DNA of 64,000 bases, taken from the NCBI GenBank assembly GCA_015143295.1, contig CM026559.1, forward strand, positions 18,552,826 to 18,616,825, in the 5' to 3' direction. Shown piece after piece: positions 33,220-45,613 of the stretch. The translations under genes were made by a program, and so were the position numbers. The notes below the pieces were generated by a model. It was not told where the DNA came from. It searched no databases and was given only the letters and a program-made list of their open reading frames with translations. Within the stretch, counting starts at the first letter, position 1. Each line of letters opens with the position of its first letter. This stretch comes from Tetracentron sinense (taxonomy: Eukaryota; Streptophyta; Magnoliopsida; Trochodendrales; Trochodendraceae).

Positions 33220-35521
33220 TTTGGGCTTTCAAGGCAGTGTGAATGACGAAGCACTTCAGGTCATCCTTTCTTACATACACAGTCTTTAAACTTTGTTTAG
33301 ATCTTTGATCATTAAACTGTGTATTAGAAACCTTTTTCCTTTTTTTCCTCCTTGACCTTTTCTTATTTTGTTCAGTTCTAGCTTTTTGATTAGTCAAATT
33401 CTTTCCTCTTGAATAATCATTTGGAATAAATTGACCAGTTCTTGTCATAGAGATTTGAGCAATTCTATTAATAAATTCGCTCAATATTCTAGACTTTTCA
33501 GCCAGAACCTGAATCTGCCTTTGAAGAGTCCCTTGACTTTGATTTTGGTTCCATGAACCATTTTGAGGAGCTCTCCTAAAAGCATTACAATTTGGTCGAA
33601 TGTGACCTCTCACACCACAGAAGTGACATGTGGGTATGAATCTTTGGAGAGGAGAAGGATTTCTTCTAAAACGAATTTGATTCCTCATAGCATTCACTCT
33701 AGGAGCTGTATTTCTAGGCTTTACAAAATTTGTATAAGCCTTAGTACTTGATGTAGAAGGTAGATTCACTTTAGGATCAGAATGTATTGGCTCAAACACT
33801 GCACTAGCCATTGTACCAACAGCTAAAGGACCAGCTGGTGTGTCAGCATGTCCTATCCCAGATCTACTCGAATTTGACCCATACTTTCTAACTAATTCAT
33901 CTAGGCAGCTAGTGTTACCAAACATTCTTACTTCTTTTTCAAGAGTATAGACCTTCTGAATCAAGTCAGTCTTGTCTTTAAGGGTAATTTGATGTTCTTT
34001 TTCAAGAAATTTCACCTTATCAACAAGAGAGTCTTTAAAAGTTTCCAGCTCCATTTGTAGAGTTCTTAACTCTTCAATTTCTTTCATGGAAGTGTCTCTT
34101 TCAACTTCTAATTTTCTGACCACTTTAGTCAATGAGACATTCTCTTCCAAAAGACATTGAACTTTCATAACAAATGCTTCTTTTTCATTTTCCAACTGAC
34201 TAACTAGAGCACTCTTCTCTTCTGCTACTAGTTTACAAGTATCTCTTTCATTTTGAATGATTTTGAGTTTTTTGCTCAAGGAGATTTTTGTTTTAGTCAG
34301 CTTCAAACTTTCAGCATACAACTTATCATAAGTTGTTTTCAAATCTTCATCACTTTCAGAGTCAGTTTGACTCTTCTGTATGTCATCACTAGACTCAGTA
34401 TGAACACTCTCATCACTTCTATCCTTTTCATCAACCGCAGAGGTAGTCTCAAGAATCCCAGAAAGGGAAACAGTGAAAGCCGTATGATTTCCACTATCTT
34501 CACTTGAAGAGGAACTGTCCGATTCTTCATTCTCGGAATCACTGTCATCCCAACAGGCATTCATCACCTTGCCCTTACTCTTCTTCTTGTTAGGGCAGTT
34601 AGGTGAAATATGACCGAAGCCATGGCATTCATAACATTGAATACCTTGGGATTTCTTGTCGCCACTTTTGGAATTTTTCTTGTTTTTCCAGGGCTTAGAC
34701 TTTGACTTCTCAAAAGATTTTCCTCCCTGTTTGGGATTGAACCTCTTTTTCGTTCTAAAAAATTTTCAAAATTTTTTAACGAAGAGAGCCATTTCTTCCT
34801 CATTCATATCTCCATCACTGTCATCCTCATCCAAAGATTCCTTGATGGATTTCAAGGCTAAAGATTTGTTCTTCTTGGATGGACGGAGATTGAGTTCATA
34901 GGTTTGGAGTGAACCAACCAATTCCTCAATCTTCAGAGAGTCAACATTTTTACTCTCTTCGATTGCAGTGACTTTGGGTTGAAATCTCTCAGGGAGAGAT
35001 CTAAGGACTTTTCTAACTATTTTGGATTCAGATATTTTCTCACCTAAATTGAAACTAGCGCTGACAATGTCACTAAGTTATGCATAGAATTCATCAAAAG
35101 TGTCATTGTCATCCATGTTTAAATGTTCAAATTTGGTGGTTAACATTTGGAGTTTTGAGATTTTAACAGTGGTAGTACCCTCATGGGTAATTTCAAGAAT
35201 GTCCTAAGCCTCCTTTGCTGTTTCACATGAAGAAATTCGTCTGAATTCCTCAGCAGTGACTGCAGTAAAGATAGCATTGAGACCTTTAGTGTTCCATCCA
35301 CTTGACTCAAGCTCTTCTCTGGTCCATTCATTATAATATTTGACGACAGTCAAATCACCTACAGTTTTTATGGGCGTAGTCCACCCATTCTGTATAGACA
35401 TCCAAATTCTCTCGTCAATAGATTTGAGAAAGGCTCTCATTCTAGCTTTCCAGTATGCATAATTATTTCCATCAAAAAGTGGGGGACGAGAGACGGATCT
35501 ACCTTCTCTTAGAGTACTCAT
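33220..35521 (-). pseudogene. gag: Cop1 gag with coiled coil and two zinc knuckles
   Basis: Starts at ATG 35521 (MSTLREGRSVSRPPLFDG), then NYAYWKARMRAFLKS, a copia gag N-terminus. Stops near 35205, 35077 and 34776 interrupt one frame. First zinc knuckle CYECHGFGHISPNC, then an acidic Ser-rich stretch, about 150 residues of heptad-rich coiled coil (KLKIIQNERDTCK through KEVRMFG), and a second knuckle CHFCGVRGHIRPNC. The frame runs on into protease without a break, as in copia elements. Long coiled-coil gag is typical of SIRE/Maximus elements. Confidence 0.85.
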
Positions 35522-35574
35522 GATCACGGATAATACAGGATCACACTTAAGGGATTAGCCTTATCAGTGAACAA

Positions 35575-35586
35575 GCTTTCATACCA
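35575..35586 (-). other. Primer-binding site of Cop1
   Basis: Minus strand TGGTATGAAAGC, two mismatches from TGGTATCAGAGC (initiator Met tRNA), 2 bp from the 5' LTR. Confidence 0.75.
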
Positions 35587-35588
35587 AA

Positions 35589-36810
35589 TGAAATTTATCC
35601 AAATCAATGATCTCTAAGACCTAGAGGGGGGGTGAATAGGTCTATCTAATAATTTCTAACCAATTTTAATTTTTCAATTAATATGTTTAGAAATCAATGA
35701 ATAATTCACTCAGACAATCCACACAAATCAAACACAGAAGATTTTTACGTGGAAAACCCTAACGGGAAAAAACCACGAGACCTCGTCCAGCAATAAACTT
35801 CACTATGAAAAGATTTTAAGTACAAGACAAGACCTTACCAAAACAGAAACGACGTTCCTAGGTATAGACTCTTACTCTTGATTTCCACGAACCAGCAGGT
35901 TCGATCTCCGCCGTAGCAGCTTCGGTTCCACACCGACCAAATCTTCTCAAGCTACTTCAAAACCATGATCACACACGATCGATCTCCTTCCACGAAGGCT
36001 CCAGATCAAACACCGGACACACACACAAGGTGTAGGGTTGTGAATCAATTTTGGAAGTTTCAAACCCTAGAGGGATCTTATATAGATCTGAGATCACACA
36101 ATGCAAGATCAAAGGTTTAGATCTATACTTGCATTCTCTAGGATCAAAGAAAGATGAGGGATCAACAAAGATCTAATAAGAACAATAGGAAAAACCCTAG
36201 AGGAATTTCTCAGACCTCTACTCTTTCAATAATAAATAAAGATACGAATTAGGTCTCCAAAAATTTGTTTATATAGGGTTTAAAAAAAGAATCCAGAAAA
36301 ATAAAAATTCTTTTTACGGGGACCGATCGATCGGTGCACATTACCGATCACTCGGTCCAAAATGGATCGATCGGTGCTCATAACCGATCGAGCGGTTGAA
36401 AATCATCTCTCTAGAAAAATACCCCTTACAAATTATTTGTCCAGTCGATAGCCACCGATTGCTCGGTAGGCCACCGATCGATCGGTCTCAACACCGAGCG
36501 ATCGGTTGAGACAGAATTTGTTTCAAACCATACTTCATTTCATATTTATTTGATTCAACTAAGATCAAACAACTTTATTAGGTTTAAAACTATCCTCCTA
36601 GGTATGTTTAGAGTTATCTAAGTCAAATCCAACCTAGGTAGGGGTCTCTAAGTCAATTACCTTTCTAGATCCAGAGTAGGAGCTTTTTCTTCACTTTCTT
36701 CAATCTTCTTGATGCTTTAGCTCTTCTCTTCTGACAAGTTGAACACGACTCGACTCACATGACCTATCTAATGATCACAGAATTTGCCAACACCTACTTA
36801 GGGATTTACA
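35589..36810 (-). repeat. 5' LTR of Cop1
   Basis: 1222 bp, near-identical to 25682-26901. TATA box on the minus strand at 36268-36276 lies about 45 bp downstream of the palindrome module, so the module sits in the core promoter-proximal U3. Confidence 0.93.
36322..36506 (-). repeat. Palindrome-rich U3 module in the copia 5' LTR
   Basis: Copy of 26414-26598 with a few point changes; ACCGATCGATCGGT at its left end. Confidence 0.85.
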
Positions 36811-37126
36811 CTTTGAAATCTCCAAATTCTATGAAATGAGAAGTTTTAAAGAACTTAAGGGTTAAGAAGTGGGATTCCTAAGTCGGATATGTTAAAAATC
36901 TGGTTTGCTGAACTCCATTGGTGGATCAATCAACTTTGAGGACAATTGGGTCCATAAATAAAGATGAAATTGGAAATTCTAAAACCCTAAAAATGTTCCT
37001 TTTTGAATGACGAGTCCAACGCAAGTTGAATCGTCAAAATGCGACAAAAGAGTCAAAAGTTATGGCCAAAACACGGAAATAGGAAAAATGAGAAAAATCA
37101 GCAAAATAAACAAAACACAAACCAAC

Positions 37127-37279
37127 TAGTCGACCGCTCCCAAGACCAATCGACCGGTAGCCTATCGCTCGACTGCTAAGATGATGGATCGACCGCTCGC
37201 CTACCGGTCGACCGCTGTCGCACTAATTTTGGATGGGAGATTTTTCCAAAGAGGGTCTTTTGGACCAATCAACCGCTCC
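37127..37279 (+). repeat. Variant palindrome module in LTR1
   Basis: Same position as in other gypsy LTRs but built on GGTCGACCGCT, AGTCGACCGCT and GATCGACCGCT instead of CGATCGATCG. The spacer words TTTTGGATGGGAGATTTTTC and CAAAGAGGG correspond to TTTTGTATGGG and CAGAG of the others. Confidence 0.7.
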
Positions 37280-38686
37280 TTTACAAATTTGCCTGATTTG
37301 GTCTTTTTAAGCAGATCATTAAGGGTATGATGGTCTTTAAGCATCCCCTTTTCTTTATAAACCCAATTTCGGGGTTAAGTATTTCTAAAACCCTCAAACG
37401 TGCATTTTGGAAGGATGAGAAAGAAGAGAAGGGAAAGCTACGGTTTTCCTCAAGAGAGTTTGAGATTGAAGGGTGAAGCTCAACAAAAGCTTGGATTTTC
37501 ACTTCAAACAAGGATCTTCCCTATTTCAAGCTTGGGATCTTTTCTTCAAGAGGGATCACCTCTATTGATTTGAGGAGCTTCAATTAAGGGTTTCTTCTCT
37601 TTTCAAGGTCGGTACCTTATGCTACCCTCCTAGTTCATATCCTCCATTTTTCTTCCCTTCTTTATTGTCTTTCCTAAAGTATGAACCTAATAGTAGATGA
37701 ATGGTTGTGTGAGAATGGATGTTGGGCGAAGGATGCCATGTGTATGGGATGTGATGAATGAAATGGGAAGGGTATTGTACCAATAATAAACACACATGTA
37801 TGTTGTGAATATAAACCCACCTAGAAAAGTAAGGTGTAGGCTTTAACAAATAATGTACACGCCACATGTTTGATGAAATGCCAAGGTGAAGAAAATGAGT
37901 TGTAAATCAAGAAATGCATGCTTAAACGCTTATGGAATTGCTAGGGTTTATCATAGTGTGATAAAGTGCTTTCTCTAAATGGCATGAATATTTTCTTGTT
38001 GAAATTTATGGTATTCTATGTGTTGTTGAAATCCCAAATGTTATATTTAATTTCAAGTGAAAGCATGTACATGATTTCACGAGCACGGCATGCATGACAT
38101 GATTTACTGGTGTTTTCAAGAATAAGGTTTTAGAGGTGGGACATATCTTACGATTTGTTTTGCCTCACTTTTGATAAGAGGACAAGAACAAGTATTGCAT
38201 AGGAGGGAGTTTACACTTCCCTCCCTTCCAAGAGGGGTCTCCCCTCACTCACAAGTGCATATCATCGAAAGAAGGGTCTCCCTTCCCTCTCAAGTGCATG
38301 TAATTGAAAAAGGGTCTCCCTTCCCTCTCAAGTGCATGTAATTGAAAAAGGGTCTCCCTTCCCTCCCAAGTGCATCTCACAAGTTACATGAGCAGGTTTA
38401 AATTCCAAGCAAGCACACATGATACGCATGACATGAAACGCTCGACAAGATCAAGCAAGATAGACATAACAAGTTTTTCACGAAAAGAGTACTTTCAGGT
38501 CAAGTCAAGTGCATGATGATTTCAAGAGATTTATCGGCTTTTATGTGATGCAAGCATGAATATAAAATGTTTTACTTTCTTGTTATAATATGGATTGCTT
38601 CTTGCTTTATATATCGTTATTCTCATACTGTGACTATTGGTTAGCATTTGGTACACGCTGAGATTTCCATGCTCAGCCGTACTTTT

Positions 38687-38824
38687 TTGTCGGTAGGTAC
38701 TGAGGGAACTACTGTTCCTTTCGACATCTGTGCTCCTGGCCCATGGGTGGAGGAGGAGTACATTGAGGAACCTATGGAGGAACCTCCTGTAGAGGGCTAC
38801 TATAAGGTGGTAGATTCTGGGTGA
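38687..38824 (+). pseudogene. LTR small ORF in LTR1, start codon lost
   Basis: Frame open for the same stretch (TEGTTVPFDICAPGPWVEEE, then YIEEP) but the ATG is TTG and the stop is later, after DSG. The coding part is conserved while the start is changed. Confidence 0.5.
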
Positions 38825-39095
38825 CTGTGGGTGAGCTTGAGAATATTCATGTATTTTTGGCGGGCATGTCTGTAATTTCTTTTGTTTCATTTGGTACAAC
38901 TTGGATCATGTATATATACTTAGAGGTTTGGTTAGTCTTCTGCTGTGCTATTTTAGTTGCGTTTCCATTATTATTTTCCTTTATGGTATATGCTCCAGGT
39001 ATTTTGGCGGGTTGGTTTGTCAAGCAAGTCATGTAAGTCATGATAAGTCGTCCAAGATTCACTCTAACTCCTAGGATGGATTTTGGGGTATTACA

Positions 39096-39454
39096 GAAGT
39101 GGTATCAGAGCTTAGGCTTTAGGTTTTTAGGGTCACTTAGAATCTGGTACCACGGTTTGACAAGAGCATATGTTAGGAAGCAAGTTAGGAAGAAAGGAAG
39201 TAAGTCGGAAGTGAGTCATGTTCTAAGTGTAAAACTAAACTTTAGTCTTAATCTAAATGGTTGTTTCAACCAAGTACGGGCCTTAGGGATGCTAGAACAC
39301 CAAAGTATAATAATTATAAATACTCTGATGACTTGATGTGACATATAGTAGTACTATAAAATTAATACAAATTGAATTATTATGAAATGGAATTGTAATA
39401 AATTATGGTTTCAAGTTAGACTCATGTGGCGCTATTATTCTCAGGACTTTAGTC
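39096..39454 (+). other. Body A leader with primer-binding site
   Basis: 39100-39111 is a perfect TGGTATCAGAGC, 4 bp after LTR1. The remainder is non-coding, alike in bodies B and C, with a conserved GGTTTCAAGTTAGACTCATG before gag. Confidence 0.88.
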
Positions 39455-40726
39455 ATGAGGAGGGGCACACGGGGTCATTAGCCACACACTAGAGCGTCCT
39501 ATTCTTCACGGGATGAGGATGAGCAGTCGGATTTCTCTTAGGCCTTAGGCTCTATTGCTGAGACACTCGCCATACTGGTGGCTCGACAAACTATACCATC
39601 ATCAGCGGCACCTACTCCACCACCTACAGCTCCAGTGCATCGTATAGCTGGGGTTGAGGCATTCTGGAGATTGAGACCTCCATCATTCCATGCGAGTGTT
39701 GACCCTCTTGCTGCAGAGGCATGGATTCTCTAGTTGGAGAAAATCTTTACGGTCCTCTCACCCACAGAGGAGGATAGAGTAGCATGGGTAGTTTTCATGT
39801 TAGAGGTGAGGCACACCATTGGTGATTGTCCGCCTTGAGGACTCGAGATTTGACTATGCAAGGTCAACCCTAGACTTGGGATGAGTTCAAGGATACGTTT
39901 TACAAGAAGTATTTCCCAGTTAGAGCTCGGGAAAAGAAAGAAAGAGAGTTCATCAACCAAGAGCAAGGTTCGATGACTGTGGCCGCTTATGAGGCCAAGT
40001 TCTCGGAGCTCTCTAAATTTATGCCTCACATGGTTGCCACTGAGGCAATGAAGGTGAGGAGGTTTGAGCAAGGGCTCAAGGATGTTGTTATGGAGAAAGT
40101 CTCAGCTTTCAGGCACGCTACTTATCCGGAAGTAGTGGACAAGGCCCTGTTGATCGAGACAAATTCTAAGAACGTGTCCAAGAAGAGAGATTTGGCGAGA
40201 GGCCAACCTAGCAGTTCAGCACCTGCAGAGAGGCGAGCTTGGACCGGCCCTTATCAGTACTCATGGCCAGCACCACCTCAATATGCATGGCTATCACCAC
40301 CGATGAGGCCATCTTATGCGCCTCCAGTTCCACGACCGTACATGCCTCAAGTGCCACGACCTCAGGCTCTTCCAGCTCTACGGCCAGTTACACCTCAGGT
40401 GGCGAGGTATGCTCCACCTCCGGCCTCTCCTACTTACACACATTAGGTCTGCACTTTATGCGGCCAAAGACACCCGGTAGGAGATTGCCGAAGAGCATCA
40501 GGTGGATGTTTTCACTATGGTCGCCAGGGCCATGTGATCAGGGATTACCTTAGTCGGCATTTACCAGGCCAGTCTTAGGGGATTAGGCCCCCAGAACGCC
40601 CAGTAGGATCATACCAGGCGTCCTCCCAGCCTACCTGGTCTACACCTCTGCCTCGCTAGGTGAACCAGGGGTGAGTATTTACCTTGACAGAGGGTGATGC
40701 ATTTGCATCTAATGATGTAGTGCAAG
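39455..40726 (+). pseudogene. gag: Body A gag
   Basis: Starts at ATG 39455 (MRRGTRG) with early stops. Readable blocks: AAPTPPPTAPVHRIAGVEAF, then after frameshifts the gag core MTVAAYEAKFSELSKFMPHM and KVRRFEQGLKDVVMEKVSAF (39973 onwards), a Pro-rich segment PPQYAWLSPPMRPSYAPPVP, a TAG at 40444, and the zinc knuckle CTLCGQRHPVGDC. The frame then runs to VFTLTEGDAFASNDVVQ and meets the GT of the intron-like segment. Confidence 0.85.
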
Positions 40727-40869
40727 GTATGCGTTTAAAGTTGATCAATTATACATGATTGTCGTATTATGCCCTATTCCTTATGTATGTATATGGCGTG
40801 TTATATATATCTATATATCTATACATATGATGTTGATGCATGGATTGACTTAGCTAGTTAAAATTTCAA
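40727..40869 (+). other. Intron-like segment in body A with mutated acceptor
   Basis: 143 bp from GTATGC to ..AATTTCAA, the exact equivalent of 55289-55433. The acceptor AG is AA here, so this copy probably cannot splice at the ancestral site; the next AG is one base later and would shift the frame. Confidence 0.65.
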
Positions 40870-43344
40870 GAACCTTACTAATCAACAAGTGTTTGGCTCG
40901 TATGTTGGTTGATACCGGGTCTACACATTCGTTTGTCTCATCGAGTTATTCCCAAGGCTTTTCTATGGAGCCTAGTCAATTGGAACTGGAGTTATTCATT
41001 TCGACTCCTCTCGGTAAAATAGTTGTAGTAGATAGCATTTTCAGATGCAGTACAGTCTAAGTTGGAAGTCATGAATTAGGAGTCGATCTCATTGTCCTTG
41101 GATTCCAAAACTTCGACGTTATCTTGGGGATGGATTGGTTGGCAGTGCATCATGGGCATGTGGCTTGGTTTGAGAAAATGCTACTCTTCAGGATGATGGA
41201 AGGGAAGCCATTTCATTTTTGGGGGTTGAGAAGTAAAGATATCACTCACTTTGTGGCGTTGAGCCTAGCGAGCCACGAGGCAAAGGACTCTTCGACTATC
41301 CCAGTCGTGAGCAAATTCCTGGATGTATTTTCAGAGGAGTTGCCAGAGTTACCTCTAGAAAGGGAGATTGAGTTTATGATCGAGCTTGCACCAGGCACAG
41401 CTCCCATCTTTCGGGCCCTGTATAGGATGGCCCTGATTGAACTCAAGGAGTTGAAGACTCAGTTGGAGGAGATGCAAGGCCTTAGTTTCATTCGACCAAG
41501 TGCCTCACCGTAGGGTACCCCAATTTTGTTTGTTAAGAAGAAGGATGGCTCAAAGCGGATGTGCATCGATTACCAGCAGTTGAATAAGGTCAATATAAAG
41601 AATAGGTATCCATTGTCTAGGATCGATGACCTGTTCGATCAGTTAAAGGGAGTGAGATTTTTCTCGAAGATTGATCTTCAATCGGGTTATCACCAACTGA
41701 AGATTAAGGCTGAAGATGTTCCCAAAACTGCTTTCAGGACTCGGTATGGGTATTACGAGTTCTTGGTGATGCCTTTTGGTCTCACGAATACGCCGGCAGC
41801 CTTTATAGATTTGATGAACTGGGTGTTCTGGCCATATCTGGATCAATTCGTGATCGTGTTTGTCGATGACATCCTGATATATTCACAAACACGGGAAGAT
41901 CACATGCGAGACCTTCACCTTACTTTGGAAATACTGAGAGAGCACAAGTTATATGCCAAATCAAGCAAGTGTGAGTTTTGGTTAGAAGAGGTGGCATTCC
42001 TAGGCCACGTTGTTTCTGTGGAAGGCATCTCGGTGGATCCGAAGAAGATAGAGGCAGTCATGAGTTGGGCGAGGCCCAAGAGTGTCATAGAAATCCATAG
42101 TTTCCTTGGTTGACAGGATACTGCAGTAGATTTGTAGAGGGTTTCTCGAGCCTTGCAGCACCACTCACTTATTTGACAAGAAAAAATGCAAAGTTTGCAT
42201 GGAGTGATAAGTGCGAGATCAGTTTCACGGAATTGAAGAAGAGACTTACCACGACCCCCGTCCTTACTGTGCCATTCGAACGTGGTGGTTATGAGATGTA
42301 TAGTGATGCCTTGCACGTCAGGCTTAGGTGCGTGCTTGTGCATAAGAAAGTCATTGCCAATGCATCAAGGCAATTGAAAGAACATGAAAAGAATTACCCC
42401 AGGCACGACTTGGAACTTGCTGCAATCGTGTTTGCACTCAAGATTTGGCATCATTACCTTTACGGGAAAGAGTTCTATATGTTCACGGACCACAAGAGCC
42501 TCAAGTATCTCTTTTCCCAAAAGGAGCTAAATCTATGGCAACAGCATTGGATGGAATTTTTGAAAGACTATGAATGCACCATCCAGTACCACTGGGGCAA
42601 AGCGAATGTAGTGGCTGACGCTTTGAGTAGAAGACCTCCAAATTTTTTGGCTCACATGTTGGTGCGGGAATGGAAGCTATTGGAAGATTTGGCTAATCTG
42701 GACATTAGTGTGAATGACTCCGTCCGCAGTCCTGTTTTGGCAAATGTCATGGTTCGGCCGTACATTATAGATTTGATCTAAGAGTATCAAGCCACGGATG
42801 CTGACTTGTTGGCTTTCTGGGATAAGGAAGTTGCTAAGGATAGTGAGGACTTCTCTCTCACTCGCCAAGGTGCTATTACATTCAGGGGAAGATTGTGTGT
42901 TTCGGCCAATGCGGATCATCAATGAAAGAGGAATATGGCAGAATATGAAGAGGGATGTGGCAGAGTACGTGGCAAACATTGCGAATAAGGTTAAGGTCAT
43001 CTGGGATCGGTTGAAAGCCGCTCATGATCACGCGAGTTGGTGAAGTTGCTTATAGGGTAGCTCTTCCACCTCACATGGTTACGGTTCACAACGTTTTCCA
43101 TGTGTTTATGCTTCGGAAGTACATTGCGGATTCTTCGCATGTCATAGACTTGGAGCCATTGGAAATTCGAGAGGATCTCACTTTAGTTGAGAGGCCGGTT
43201 CATATATTGGATCAGAGAGATCAAGTCCTTCGCAACAAAATGATTCCGTTGGTTCTCGTGCAGTGGCAACATCATGCTCGAGAAGAGTATACGTGGGAGC
43301 GAGAGGCCGAAGTCAAAGCGAAGTACCAGGAATTGTTTGAATGA
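40870..43344 (+). pseudogene. pol: Body A pol: protease, RT, RNase H, deleted integrase
   Basis: Protease ..[13 protein letters not shown] (about 40900), GMDWLAVHHGHVAWFEKM, RT with a TAG replacing the Trp of SPWGTP at 41513-41515, [26 protein letters not shown]; a one-base deletion near 42105; RNase H with [13 protein letters not shown] (usual Asp-Ala-Ser changed) and [15 protein letters not shown] at 42779. Integrase has lost its catalytic core: after CVSANAD only scraps remain (WQNMKRDVAEYV) before the C-terminal domain at 43024 (RVGEVAYRVALPPHM) with tail VLVQWQHHAREEYTWE. Dead. Confidence 0.88.
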
Positions 43345-43431
43345 GTTTTGTATAGGTTTTGTATATGACTTGAAATTTTGTTTTGGTTTGTAATGCAAGT
43401 ATCGTCTAAATTTTGAGGATGAAATTTTTGT

Positions 43432-43444
43432 AAGGGGGGGAGGA
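43432..43444 (+). other. Polypurine tract before LTR2
   Basis: AAGGGGGGGAGGA directly before TGTAGAGCCCC at 43445, marking the 3' end of body A. Confidence 0.85.
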
Positions 43445-43656
43445 TGTAGAGCCCCAGACTTTTTCATGCTTAATGCATGGCTTTTTAGTAGCCAATTTGC
43501 CTTTAATATAGTACAATTAATAAATAAAAAGAAATTGAAAATTCTGAAAGGTTAGAAATGTTCCTTTTCGAAGTATGAATCCAACGCAAGTTGAATCGTC
43601 AAAATCCAACGAACGGGTCAAAAGATATGGCCAAAACAGTTTGGACTTGCAGACCA

Positions 43657-43820
43657 CCGATCGATCGGTCCAAAACCGATCGATCGGAGGCTATCGACGG
43701 GTGCACTTTTTTGTATGGGGAAATTTTCCAGAGAGCATTTTTTTGACCGATCGCCCGGTCAAGAACACCGATCGCTTGGTAGGCAACCGATCGATAGGTC
43801 ATAACCACCGATCGCTAGGT
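43657..43820 (+). repeat. Palindrome-rich U3 module in LTR2
   Basis: Two near-perfect ACCGATCGATCGG palindromes then GAGGCTATCGACGG, TTTTTTGTATGGGGAAATTT and CAGAG, then ACCGATCGCTTGGT-type repeats. Confidence 0.85.
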
Positions 43821-44087
43821 CTTCGTGTTTTTGCAGAGTTTCATTAAGGGCATTTTCGGCATTTGGGTGTTATACCCTTGCTTATCAAGGTTTGCCCGAG
43901 CCTTTAGGGCTCATTCCCAACACTTAGAGTATTTTGAGAGCTCGAGGAAGAGGAGAAGGAGATTCTAACCTAGGGTTTGCATATTTACATTCCCAAGCTC
44001 GTTTTCCTTCAAGATCAAGATTCAAGCTCGTGAGGAGCACATTTCCTAAGCTAGGGCAGTAACTCACGCACGTTTTGGAAGGGGATT

Positions 44088-45598
44088 TGATATTCGCTTA
44101 AAAGTGTTTGTTTTTCACGATTTTCCTTTTAGCATTATCGCACTCTTTTACGTAAAACTTGCATTTTTACAAACTTTTATACGTAAGAGTTCCCTCCATT
44201 GCATAACACACACATTTCTGGTAAAAATGGTATATTTGCATAGTTTAAACACATTTCTGAAAGTCTAGATACTGAGCCATTTCAATAAACTCTCATTACG
44301 TGTTTTAAGTGTCTCAGGAACCCTAACTGGATGATTTTCAAGGACCGGAGGCCGTAGTTAAGCATCAAAGCCCATTACTGAAGACTAAAGAGCCAACAGA
44401 CTATACCAAGTAGATGCAGGCCAAGTATGGGCTAAGCCAAGAGATCACAATTACATAATGAGGCCTAGGGAGCTGAAGAGTCGATTTCCAAAAAGAGGAC
44501 TTGAGTAATAAAGATCACTATACAAGACAAAGGAGAAAAGCTTGCTTAGTTGGTGAAATCTATGGGAGTCTGTGTTAGAGACCAGGGTTCAAAAGCCTCT
44601 GCCATCATTTTCTCTTCTTTTTTTCTTTTATTTCTCAAAATCCTAATCTCTCTCTCCTAATCCTATTCGTCCAACCTTAATCATCTTAGCCGTCCATCCT
44701 TACTTTTCAAAACCCTAGTTAGTTCAAAAACCCTAATCCCATCTCTTTTTCCTAAACCTAGCCACCACCTTCTAGTAAATCCTAGCCACCCATCTCATTT
44801 TCTTTCAAAAATCTAATCCCCTTCCATTTCTTACTTTCTTTCCTAATTTCTCTCCGATCCTAACAACTCACTTTTCAAAAGTGAAACCCTAATTTCTCTT
44901 TTTCTCTACGAAATCCTAGCCGTCCATCCCATCACACCCTCTTTCTCTCCAAACCCTAACTATGATCCTATATAACCTACACCATCTCTTCCTCTAAAAA
45001 ATGGTTCCTTCCCCCTAACTTCTCTTCTCATCTCTCTCTCATTTCTCAACCCCTTTTCTCTCTTCTCTCTCACTTACGGATCTTTTGTTCTCTCTCTATC
45101 TCTTGGTATATCTCCATCTTTGGTGACTCTTGCAAAGGAAGGAGAAAAAGCAAGAAAGTAAAGAAGAAAGCTCTCCATCTCACCATTTTTACAGCTTTAC
45201 TTTCGAATGCTCTTGCAATTTCTTTGTCTTCAAGTGTTGTAAGTACTTTTTAATTTAATGAATCATTCTAAATAAATGTTAGTTTTTTTTTCTTATGTTT
45301 AATTATGTTTTATGCTTGTTTCATGGATAGTGGTAGACCTGAATAATTTCTCAAACAAAAGTGTTTTTAAAAAAATCCCATTATTCCATCATTCTCACCA
45401 CTCCACCATTTTAATCTTTTCTTTATTTTATTATTTTTATTATTTTATTTTCTTTATTGCACTAACTAACTAACCCCGAGTGAGGATTCGACATCCGACA
45501 CAAGCCCTATACCATTCTCATATGTATGCAGGATTCGGATTAAATTAAAGTATTGAAATAGGGTGATTTGTTTCAACGACCAAAAAACCCTACTTTCA
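44088..45598 (+). repeat. 5' LTR of Ath1
   Basis: 1511 bp, TGATATTCGC to CCTACTTTCA. C/T-rich central region. It lacks about 36 bp of CT-rich sequence present in the 3' LTR. Confidence 0.92.
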
Positions 45599-45600
45599 AA

Positions 45601-45613
45601 TGGCGCCGTTGCC
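45601..45613 (+). other. Primer-binding site of Ath1
   Basis: TGGCGCCGTTGCC, the Asp-tRNA-type site characteristic of Athila elements, 2 bp after the LTR. Confidence 0.85.

Larger units (their letters stand above)
25682..36810 (-). mobile_element. Cop1, Ty1/copia SIRE-type element
   Basis: 11.1 kb with LTRs 25682-26901 (3') and 35589-36810 (5'), target duplication CTTTG at 25677-25681 and 36811-36815, primer site, polypurine tract, gag-pol and a third ORF after pol. The two LTRs are nearly identical by eye, so it is younger than the LTR it sits in. pol has one frameshift and a stop, and gag has three stops. Confidence 0.93.
25621..39095 (+). repeat. LTR1 of the chain, split by Cop1
   Basis: LTR sequence is 25621-25681 plus 36816-39095, about 2.34 kb. 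Starts TGTAGAGCCCTGG and ends GGGGTATTACA. A variant palindrome module (37127-37279), inverted repeat arrays with AAGGGTCTCCCTTCCCTC (38215-38375) and a small ORF with a damaged start (38687-38824) are present. Confidence 0.88.

Noticed and set aside
25682-36810. Cop1 as part of the gypsy chain
   Set aside because: It has its own LTRs, opposite orientation, CTTTG target duplication and copia domain order.
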